Assembly: GCF_000725495.1 (NCBI RefSeq)
Contig: NZ_JNZD01000005.1
Location: forward strand, 248,001 to 312,000
Direction of reading: 5' to 3'
Source: Streptomyces aureus
GTDB taxonomy: Bacteria; Actinomycetota; Actinomycetes; Streptomycetales; Streptomycetaceae
DNA: 64,000 nucleotides
In this document: piece by piece, positions 33,310 to 39,981 of the stretch
How the letters are laid out: each line of letters opens with the position of its first letter
Numbering within the stretch: the stretch's first letter is position 1
The notes under the pieces: generated by a model
The model's database searches: none
What the model saw: the letters and a program-made list of their open reading frames with translations, nothing else
Told to the model about the DNA's origin: nothing
Made by a program: the position numbers and the translations under genes

Positions 33310-33559
33310 GGTGCGGCAGCGCACCTGTCGGCAGGCCGGTCTGCGCGTGCAGACAGAGCGTCCGCTTGTCGGGTGCGAGGACGTACATCGCCCCTGCGGT
33401 CGCTGCTGCCTCTTGAACGGCTTGCAGCAGGCTGTTGTCCAGCTCTTCGAACGCGTCCTTGGGGCTGAGACCAAACGCGTCCCAGCCGTCCGGCCACGAT
33501 TCCTGCCGAACCACCGACCGCTCATGCCGGTCGCGTCGCCCGGAGCGCCTCGCCGTCAC
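33310..33559 (-). pseudogene. 5' fragment of a GAF-domain regulatory gene
   Basis: From GTG 33559 the frame encodes about 83 residues ending [20 protein letters not shown] and [19 protein letters not shown], which look like the start of a GAF sensor domain as found in SpoIIE-type phosphatases and kinases. It then runs into the transposase fragment in another frame, so the gene was broken by insertion or deletion. Confidence 0.5.
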
Positions 33560-33656
33560 TGTTCAATCGCAGTTCTGCATAACGGCGCCTGCGTTCCCGG
33601 CGCGACTTGCAGACGGGACCCCGACCGGAGCGCGCATCCGAAGCCATTGATGCAAA

Positions 33657-33726
33657 CACGGGCACAGGTCTACCTAGTGATCACAGAGCGTCGCAACTCC
33701 ATGATCACCAGGAACCTGTGCCCGTG
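33657..33726. repeat. Nested inverted repeat
   Basis: Outer arms CACGGGCACAGGT (33657-33669) and its complement (33714-33726) enclose inner arms GTGATCA (33677-33683) and TGATCAC (33702-33708). It probably marks the end of a mobile element; the surrounding 33560-33829 has no gene. Confidence 0.6.
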
Positions 33727-33829
33727 CTGTTGCCGATGTCCCCAACCGCCCAGTGCGCGACCTCTTAGGCGGAGGTCTTTCCCTTCGCTCCAACCCCAGC
33801 CCGCGCACTGCCTGGTATTGCAGGCAAGA

Positions 33830-34414
33830 TCAGGCAGTCACCGTGATGGTCATGCCCACCCCGCTCGCCCCCGAGTCAGGAACCGGGTAGGACAGAAAAA
33901 GGCCATTCTCAGTCTCTCCTCCCACCACCGCACCGCCGAAGATGTTGCTCAGTGTCAGGACAGCAGAGTTGGCGCCCTGGTTGAACGCCACGGTGTAACT
34001 GGGGCCAAGGAGCGGGGAACACGCAACACCTGTAGCGCTAGCCCCAGCAGCAAGCGAGCCGGGAAGGTGCTGAGGGATGTTCTGTCCATCAAGCACGGAG
34101 TCAGCCAGGGCCAGCGGCTGGGCCGTACGGTTGATCACGGTGATCCGGGCGTAGGCCCCACTGGCGCACGACTGCGGCGACGCGAGGGACACGAGAGTGT
34201 GACCAGTGCCCGCCACATGCCCAGTGCCGGTGAGATTGTCGCGGCCGGCAGTGTTGTTGCCGTTACCGAAGACCGAGACGTTCCCGTCGCCGTTGTTGAA
34301 CACCACCCCACTCACAGGTGCCGAGTCGCCGCCGTCCGCGACCGCCGTCGGCGACAGCGACACCGCACCAGCCAGAGCCACGGCCGCCACAACTACTGCA
34401 CGAGCACCACGCAT
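33830..34414 (-). CDS. Secreted protein of unknown function
   Basis: A 194-residue exported protein. The signal peptide MRGARAVVVAAVALAGAVSL is followed by cleavage after AVA. The mature part starts with a Gly/Asn-rich repeat-like stretch (GDGNVSVFGNGNNTAGRDN) recalling the beta-helical amyloid-prone repeats of actinobacterial surface proteins, and continues with a beta-sandwich containing two Cys (SPQSCASG and GVACSPL). ATG 34414 has GAGGAG 10 nt upstream. Lies within the accessory region. Confidence 0.7.
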   Translation of the reverse strand: MRGARAVVVAAVALAGAVSLSPTAVADGGDSAPVSGVVFNNGDGNVSVFGNGNNTAGRDNLTGTGHVAGTGHTLVSLASPQSCASGAYARITVINRTAQPLALADSVLDGQNIPQHLPGSLAAGASATGVACSPLLGPSYTVAFNQGANSAVLTLSNIFGGAVVGGETENGLFLSYPVPDSGASGVGMTITVTA

Positions 34415-35015
34415 GCACCACTCCTCGATCGCCGGAGAACCAGGACATGGCGCGCTCGCGGCTCCGCGGCCGCCCACCGGCGAAGATCCGCGCCGACTCC
34501 CGGGGCGAGGACGCACAACGCATGATCCGCTACACCACACCGCGGGACGTGACCGTCTGGCCCTCCTCAGCTCAGCCGTTCCCCCAGCCCAGCTCTCATT
34601 CCGTACGCCGTTGCCCCCAACACGCTTTCCAACTGTGCTGGGGGCCTCGTGGGCTGCCTCCGGGGTCGTCCACCTGCGTTCATGGGCGGCTGGCGCGGGC
34701 GGCAACACCTGCTGACGGTCCCGTGTGAACGGTTCTGAATGGGGCTGAATGAGACGGGAATTGAGACGGGCGGCTCCACCCGGCAGGCTGCGGCCCCACG
34801 GGAGGAAATGCATGGACCCACCACCATGCAAGGGGATAGGTTCCGTCTGGTAATGCGTCGTCTAGCGGCCACGCGGAGTGCTGAGGCGGTTTGTACTACT
34901 GCCGTAACAACCACTGCCGAACCCCGGCAGGCACGCGCGCCCGGGTGCCGGGGATGGCACTCTTTCCGCCTACGGCCCGTCAGGTCGGGCCAGTCAGAGG
35001 GGGAGTCTCTCCACG
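34415..35015. other. Intergenic region between two secreted-protein genes
   Basis: About 600 bases between divergent genes. No coding frame has acceptable codon bias. A small inverted repeat TGCATGG/CCATGCA occupies 34809-34830. Promoters for both flanking genes must lie here but cannot be pinned down. Confidence 0.45.
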
Positions 35016-35492
35016 ATGCATCGCATGCGCGCCGCCGCGGCCGTTCTCGCCGCCGCAGGGCTCGTCACCGCCACCCAGCTAGGTCTCGCCGGCACGGCAT
35101 CGGCCGCGACCCCGGCTGCGACGAGCACCGGCTGCCCGGTCAGCCTCGTCTACCCGGCGAGGTTCTACGTCGACTCGCACGGTTGGGTGACCAACGGCGG
35201 TCTGTACTTCGGGATCAAGAACAAGAGCACGACCAAGAGCTTCACGAAGGTCACGCTCACCGTCACGGACGTCGCGAACATCCGCTTCGGCACGGCCACG
35301 CCCAAGAACGGCCGGGTCACCAACAAGACGTCGATGACGGTCTCCGTGTACACGGGGACCCTCAAGCGGAGCAGCAGCCTCGGTGTGAAGGTGCAGACAC
35401 ACCTGCTCAACACCCACAGCTACAAGGTGAAGTTCGCCCTCCACGGCACCGGCTGGACCTGCGCCGTGAACCAGGGCACCTGGGGCGTCTGA
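35016..35492 (+). CDS. Small secreted protein
   Basis: A 158-residue exported protein: signal peptide with hydrophobic core AAAAVLAAAGLVTATQLGL and cut after TASA. The mature domain is a beta-sandwich of about 120 residues (SHGWVTNGGLYFGIKNKSTT, GTLKRSSSLGVKVQTHLLN) with a Cys near each end that may form a disulfide. Function unknown. ATG 35016 has GGGGGAG upstream; ATG 35025 is an alternative. Confidence 0.7.
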   Translation: MHRMRAAAAVLAAAGLVTATQLGLAGTASAATPAATSTGCPVSLVYPARFYVDSHGWVTNGGLYFGIKNKSTTKSFTKVTLTVTDVANIRFGTATPKNGRVTNKTSMTVSVYTGTLKRSSSLGVKVQTHLLNTHSYKVKFALHGTGWTCAVNQGTWGV

Positions 35493-35518
35493 CCCCAAGT
35501 GCCCCTTCGGTCCGCAGG

Positions 35519-35565
35519 GCGTCGCGGGGCGCTGTCCATCGGTTCAGGACAGCGCCCCGCGACGC
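35519..35565 (+). terminator. Strong hairpin after the small secreted-protein gene
   Basis: A perfect 19-bp stem (GCGTCGCGGGGCGCTGTCC and complement) with a 9-nt loop, 26 nt after the stop codon. Confidence 0.8.
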
Positions 35566-35571
35566 ACAAGA

Positions 35572-35611
35572 GCTTTGAGGTCTGGCCTCATCTTTATCAG
35601 GTCGGTCGCAG
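35572..35611. repeat. Dispersed 40-bp repeat, copy 1
   Basis: GCTTTGAGGT...CATCTTTATCAGGTCGGTCG closely resembles 43646-43685 in the same orientation. The surrounding 35566-35751 has no gene. Confidence 0.5.
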
Positions 35612-35751
35612 GGGTCTATCGACGTCGGCCAACCGCCCGTGCGCCTCGACCGATCGCCTTCCGGGGTCCGGCCTCAACCGTCCCTGTTCGTGCTTGTTGG
35701 TGTCAGCCGCTGATGTCATCGGCAACAAGGGGTCAGCCGCACGACTGCTTC

Positions 35752-35937
35752 CTACCGGCTTTCGGTCCGCCGCTGGTACCAATCGTCAACGATCCACCAC
35801 AACGACATGACCACCAGCCACATGGCCAACCCGACGAGCGCGCCGAACCATGACTCCCCCTTGCCGAAATGCCAAATCAGGGTGACAACGACCCCGCCGA
35901 CAAACAGCCGTGCCAGACGCCCCGTCATGCCGATCAT
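35752..35937 (-). CDS. Small membrane protein
   Basis: About 61 residues with two hydrophobic helices (RLFVGGVVVTLIWHF and GALVGLAMWLVVMSLWWIV) and a charged C-terminus. Composition is that of a real membrane protein, but no ribosome site is visible and the start is uncertain (an upstream in-frame TTG at 35958 is possible). Function unknown. Confidence 0.45.
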   Translation of the reverse strand: MIGMTGRLARLFVGGVVVTLIWHFGKGESWFGALVGLAMWLVVMSLWWIVDDWYQRRTESR

Positions 35938-36028
35938 GCTAGCCACACAGAAGACCAAGATGGCAGGGCTCCGTCAAAGTTGGCGGTGGATGCCGGCCCG
36001 CCACGCCTGCGGTCGACAGCGGCGAGAG

Positions 36029-36194
36029 GTTGGCTCCGAGACTTTGGGCGGGAGCTGCCATGGGGCGAGTGATCATGGCCCCTTAAGCTTCCGGCGAGTC
36101 GGGCAGTCTGTGGACCTGCCCGTTGAAGCACGACGTTGGGGCCATGATCTTCGAGGCTCGCCCCATGGTGGCTGCCTAAAGTCTCGGAGCCAAC
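36029..36194. mobile_element. 166-bp MITE-like inverted-repeat element
   Basis: Left arm 36029-36082 (begins GTTGGCTCCGAGACTTTGGG) and right arm 36138-36194 (ends AAAGTCTCGGAGCCAAC) are near-perfect complements of 54 and 57 bases around a 55-base centre. It has no coding capacity. It could be a MITE or paired ends of an insertion sequence whose middle was lost. No clear target duplication. Confidence 0.6.
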
Positions 36195-36349
36195 CGGCCC
36201 GGCCACGACGTGGACGTGTTCTGACCTCATGCAGCCGGCCAACCCTCTCAAGGGCGCGCGTCGGCGCAGCCGCGCGGAGCGGGCCGAAGGCAGGAGCGGC
36301 GCGCGAGCGGAGCCGGGAGCGCGCCCGGCGGAGCGGAGCGCAGCCGGGG

Positions 36350-36535
36350 CTTGACGCCGGGGAGAACATCAAGGCGCTGAGCCTCTACCTCGGCCACAGC
36401 GACCCGGGCTTCACGCTCCGCGTGTACACGCACCTGATGCCGAGCAGCGAGACCAGGACCCGGAAAGCCATCAGCGCGATGTACCGGGCCGCCGGTCACG
36501 CCCACGACGGCCCAGAGACGGCCCAAGCCGCCTGA
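36350..36535 (+). pseudogene. Tyrosine integrase, 3' fragment
   Basis: The last 61 codons of a phage/ICE-type tyrosine recombinase: LDAGENIKALSLYLGHSDPG and FTLRVYTHLMPSSETRTRKA contain the LGHS histidine region and the active-site Tyr (VYTHL). The rest of the gene is absent; upstream is an odd GAGCGG-rich stretch (36239-36349). It ends 65 bases before the right 80-bp repeat, the usual place of an int gene beside its attachment site. Confidence 0.85.
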
Positions 36536-36540
36536 CACGG

Positions 36541-36573
36541 CCCCTCATCGACGGGAAACCCGCTGGTGAGGGG
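36541..36573 (+). terminator. Terminator after the integrase fragment
   Basis: CCCCTCA and TGAGGGG form a stem around a 19-nt loop, followed by CTGTTT. It starts 5 nt after the stop codon. Confidence 0.65.
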
Positions 36574-36600
36574 CTGTTTCATGCCCTCGTTCGGCAAGTA

Positions 36601-36680
36601 ACACCCCATCTTGCCTGACGGCTACCCCTCGGGGGAAACCCGTTCGGCCGGGGGCCTGTGACCTGCGGCTCTACCGCTGA
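36601..36680. repeat. 80-bp direct repeat, right copy (candidate attachment site)
   Basis: Matches 29634-29713 at 76 of 80 positions. Its complement reads CAGCGGTAGAGCCGCAGGTC, like fragments of tRNA D and variable arms. Marks the right limit of the accessory region. Confidence 0.75.
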
Positions 36681-36714
36681 TCCCTGTGGCTCAGGATGAG
36701 TCGCGGCGGCGCCG

Positions 36715-37332
36715 TCATGGAGATACGGCGATCCCCAGGGAGTCGGCGCCCATGGCCTTCGGGGCGCCCTTCTCGTAGAAGACGTCGAGTTCGGCGATCG
36801 TGAAGCCGGCGGAAGTGAGCATGTCGACGATGGGCCTCGTGAGATGGCAGCCGTCGAAGATGCGCTGCTCCATCGGGTCGAGGCGGTGCTGCCAACGGCG
36901 TACCTGCTCGTCCGGGGCCAGGCCGTGCTCCACGAAGTGCAGGGTCCTTCCGGGCTTGAGGACGCGTCGAACCTCGCGCAGGGCGGCGTCCGCGTCGGGG
37001 ATGGTGCAGAGCGTCCAGGTCGACAGGGCCGCATCGAAACTGTCGTCGGCGAAGGGAAGCGACTGGCCGTCCACCCCACAGCGCTCCACCGGGGTGGAGG
37101 TCGCGCCGAGACGCTTGCCGGCCAGCTTCCAGCCCACATCCGAGGGATCGACGGCAGCCACCCGCGTGACGGCGGGCGGATAGAAGGGAACGTTGTGCCC
37201 AGAACCGAAGCCGATCTCCAGGACTTCGCCCTCCAGGCCTTCGCACACCCGGCGCCGCAGCTCCTTGGCCTCCCCCATGCCGCATGCGACGTTGACGATG
37301 CGCGGAACGACTTGCTCGGCGTAGAAACCCAT
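36715..37332 (-). CDS. UbiE/COQ5-type SAM methyltransferase
   Basis: A 205-residue methyltransferase: VLEIGFGSGHNVPFYP is motif I, VAAVDPSDVG the acidic motif, SFDAALSTWTLCTIPD and LKPGRTLHFVEHGLAPDE the later motifs. The N-terminus MGFYAEQVVPRIVNVACGM is typical of a conserved bacterial family of unknown substrate. ATG 37332 is chosen; ATG 37347, five codons upstream, is possible. The gene lies just outside the right attachment-like repeat, on the opposite strand. Confidence 0.82.
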   Translation of the reverse strand: MGFYAEQVVPRIVNVACGMGEAKELRRRVCEGLEGEVLEIGFGSGHNVPFYPPAVTRVAAVDPSDVGWKLAGKRLGATSTPVERCGVDGQSLPFADDSFDAALSTWTLCTIPDADAALREVRRVLKPGRTLHFVEHGLAPDEQVRRWQHRLDPMEQRIFDGCHLTRPIVDMLTSAGFTIAELDVFYEKGAPKAMGADSLGIAVSP

Positions 37333-37618
37333 GGCAGCCACCACCATTCACGACAAGTCTGGCACCGCAGACACGCGCTTGCGAATCTCCTGGATCCAGA
37401 CCACCCTCCCGTGATCACCTGCCCCCAGACCGGTCCTGACACGGGCACGGCAGACACCCCGGAATGACACGGATCGCACCTGCCCGACGCCGTTCCGGCG
37501 CCCTGACCTGGATCCGGAGCCGAGGAAGAGGACGACCCCTCACCTCCCATGACCGCCGGGCGGCGAGCCGAGGCCCGCGGCCGGGCTCGCCGGGCGGACG
37601 GGAATTGTCAGACCGGCC

Positions 37619-38260
37619 CTAGTCGGGCAGCAGGCCGAAGCCGAGCAGTACCGCGGCCTCGACGCGTACCGCCCCGGGCGCGAAGACGCCGTCGTTCTCG
37701 GGGTCGCCTCCCAGGCGGCCCCCATGACTGCGCCGCCCGACCGACTCCGGGTCGACGTCCTGAATGTGCACCACCGGGCCGAGCCGCACTCCGCAGGCCT
37801 CCGCGTAGACCTCGGCCTTGCGGCGCGCTGCCGCGACCGCCCTGCGCCGGGCCTCGTCCCGGAGGGCGGGCTTGTCGAGCACGTCGAAGTGGACCTCGTC
37901 CACGCGGTTGGCGCCCGCCCGTACGGCGTCCTCTATCAAGCGTTCGAGCCGGTCGAGGGCTTCGATCTGCACGGTGTACGTCGCCTCGCAGCGATAGCCG
38001 TGGAACGTGCGCTCCGCGCCGTAGCCCTTGAACTCCGACTGGAGGGCGAGGCGTGACCCGGACACGTCGGAATCGGGTATCCCGTGCTCACGCAGCACTG
38101 TCCGCAACCTGGCCACGGCCGCCCCGGCCTGTTCGAAGGCCTCCTCGGGTGTCGCTGCCACGAGGTCGACCGCGAGCCGCGCCTGGGCGATCCGGGGTTC
38201 CGCCGACACGTTCCCCGCACCGAACACACTGAGCCCCCAGGGCTCCTTGATCTCCGTCAT
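37619..38260 (-). CDS. SIMPL (DUF541) domain protein
   Basis: A 213-residue protein with the SIMPL fold: N-terminal strand WGLSVFGAGNVSAEPRIAQA, helix EEAFEQAGAAVARLRTVLRE, GSRLALQSEFKG, and the second half AGANRVDEVHFDVLD plus RRRAVAAARRKAEVYAEACG. No signal peptide is present, so this version would be cytoplasmic, unlike many exported SIMPL proteins. Function is unclear. ATG 38260 has no strong ribosome site. Confidence 0.8.
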   Translation of the reverse strand: MTEIKEPWGLSVFGAGNVSAEPRIAQARLAVDLVAATPEEAFEQAGAAVARLRTVLREHGIPDSDVSGSRLALQSEFKGYGAERTFHGYRCEATYTVQIEALDRLERLIEDAVRAGANRVDEVHFDVLDKPALRDEARRRAVAAARRKAEVYAEACGVRLGPVVHIQDVDPESVGRRSHGGRLGGDPENDGVFAPGAVRVEAAVLLGFGLLPD

Positions 38261-38311
38261 CCGAGGATGGAAGCAGCAACACCTCATCACCGCAACGGGA
38301 TTGACCCCAGG

Positions 38312-38342
38312 CCCGAGCCCCGAGCCCCGAGCCCCGAGCCCC
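38312..38342. repeat. CCCCGAG heptamer microsatellite
   Basis: About four and a half copies of CCCGAGC in tandem in the divergent spacer between the SIMPL and lipoprotein genes. Likely variable between strains. Confidence 0.7.
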
Positions 38343-38460
38343 GGCAGAGCGGACAGCCCGGATGCGGCCGTGCACATAGGCCGGTCACCACAGGGGCAAC
38401 AAGAACGACGTGACCAACCTCCCCTCGCATCCCATCGGCCGCACCGTCCGGGAGTCGTGA

Positions 38461-38994
38461 ATGCCGCGCCGAACCCTCGTGGGACTGGGCATCGCCTGCG
38501 TTCTCGCGCTTCCGTCCGTCGCCGCCTGTACATCGGCCCACACCGATACCCCGTCGTCGTCCGGCCGGTCCTCTCGCCCCTCCGAGCCGGGCTCGACGAA
38601 GGGCACGTCAGGCACCGGTTCCGCCCCTCCCTCCGTACAGAAGCCTCCGGAGCTGGACAAGGGCGAAACACTCGCCGGCCGCCGGAACGCGACCACCGGG
38701 AGTGCCACCCTCCCGTTCGGCAAGGGCACGAAGCACGACGCGCTCATCGTCGCCGTGAGGTGCCAGGGCGCGGGCAGGATCAAGGTGGCGGTGCGGTCCG
38801 TCCGCGTCGCCTTCCCCCTGAACTGCGTCGCCGACCAGGTGAGCACCACGTACAACGAGGTGGCGGTCGCGGGGGTCGACCGCGGCGGAGTCGTCTCCGT
38901 CGAGGCGCCCCCGGGTGTGCGCTGGTCCATGACGATAGGCCGGGGTCCGGCGGCCCACGAGGATGCGTCCGGAGCCGGCTCGGGTTCGGTGTGA
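38461..38994 (+). CDS. Lipoprotein of unknown function
   Basis: A 177-residue lipoprotein. The signal peptide ends in the lipobox SVAAC (Cys at about residue 23), followed by a Ser/Thr/Pro-rich linker (about 24-65) and a beta-rich domain with two Cys (VAVRCQGAG and PLNCVAD) that may be disulfide-linked. It would sit on the outer face of the membrane. ATG 38461 gives the complete signal; there is no clear ribosome site. A 41-bp imperfect tandem repeat (two units, 39000-39081) follows the gene. Confidence 0.7.
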   Translation: MPRRTLVGLGIACVLALPSVAACTSAHTDTPSSSGRSSRPSEPGSTKGTSGTGSAPPSVQKPPELDKGETLAGRRNATTGSATLPFGKGTKHDALIVAVRCQGAGRIKVAVRSVRVAFPLNCVADQVSTTYNEVAVAGVDRGGVVSVEAPPGVRWSMTIGRGPAAHEDASGAGSGSV

Positions 38995-39341
38995 GGGCAG
39001 GGCAAGGGTGTCGGCCCGGGGCGCGGACGCCGACCCGGGGGGGCAAGGGTGTCGACCCGAGGTCGCGGACGTAGGCCCGGGGGCGCGGGCGTAGGCGTGA
39101 CGGCTCGGGTATGGGCCTGGGCCGCAGCCCGGTCCTCGGCGGGCGCCCATCGCTCCGGCGACCGCTCCGCCACCGGCCGTCACCCCCCACGCCACCCGTC
39201 GGGGCGGCCCCGCCACGACGCGTGACCCTCACGGCTCGCCTCGTGCCGGGCCCGCCCGAGAGGGACACTGCTTGTAGGGGCTGGGGTCCGCCCGGTCCTC
39301 CCAGGGCTTCACCGGGGGAAGCGGCTTCGGAGGTGATCGCG

Positions 39342-39635
39342 ATGACACAGATGACAGCGACGCAGGCACGGACCACGGTCGGCTGGCACGTCGAGATGGA
39401 ATTCCAGGAGGACGACCACCGCACCCGCGCGGCCGCCCTGCTGCGCCTTCCCGACGGAAGCGAGGTACGTGCGCACGGCTATGCCAGCCGTCACCCTTCC
39501 GACTCGAACCAGCCCAGGGTCGGCGAGGAGGTCGCGGGCGCGAGGGCGTTGAACGAACTCGCCATGCAGTTGCTGACCAAGGCCCACGACGAGATCGACG
39601 CGGCCTCGGGCAGGACCTCGCACGCGCTGCGGTGA
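39342..39635 (+). CDS. DUF1876 (dsRBD-like) domain protein
   Basis: A 97-residue protein with the DUF1876 pattern: TTVGWHVEMEFQEDDHRT, AAALLRLPDGSEVRAHGYAS, then the helix ARALNELAMQLLTKAHDEI. Such small proteins are very common in Streptomyces and predicted to have a double-stranded-RNA-binding-like fold; no function is established to my knowledge. ATG 39342 follows GGAGG at 8 nt. Confidence 0.85.
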   Translation: MTQMTATQARTTVGWHVEMEFQEDDHRTRAAALLRLPDGSEVRAHGYASRHPSDSNQPRVGEEVAGARALNELAMQLLTKAHDEIDAASGRTSHALR

Positions 39636-39683
39636 CCCCGGCGTCACCAGGGCCTGTCCGACCGTTCGCTTTTCGCACCGTCC

Positions 39684-39724
39684 GCCCCCGGACGCTCCCG
39701 GACACCTCCGGGACCTTCGGGGGC
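39684..39724 (+). terminator. Terminator after the DUF1876 gene
   Basis: GCCCCCG/CGGGGGC outer stem and TCCCGG/CCGGGA inner stem, 49 nt after the stop codon. Confidence 0.6.
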
Positions 39725-39747
39725 GTTCGTCATGCCCCGGACCGGCA

Positions 39748-39818
39748 GGGGTGGACACGGACCGGCCGGGGTGGACACGGATAGGCCGGGGTGGACAGGG
39801 GGGCAGGGGTGGACACTT
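39748..39818. repeat. 20-bp tandem repeat, about three and a half units
   Basis: Units GGGGTGGACACGGACCGGCC, GGGGTGGACACGGATAGGCC, a shortened GGGGTGGACAGG and GGGGTGGACAC follow in tandem, 165 nt upstream of the TerD-fusion gene. No gene lies in 39636-39981. Confidence 0.75.
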
Positions 39819-39981
39819 TAGAGCCCTGTGCACACATCCCGCTCAGATTCCGCATGACTCCCAAAGAAACACTTTGCGGGCACTACAGTCCCCCGCGCAC
39901 CGATCACCGCACAACCCCGAGCACCAGACGGCCGGGTGGAGGTGTCGGAACACCCGAGTCGCATCGTTCTGGGGGGACTTC

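Noticed and set aside
39748..39818. Possible CRISPR array
   Set aside because: The repeats are directly tandem without unique spacers, and no cas genes are in the window. The same applies to the octamer run at 50985 and the array at 4342.
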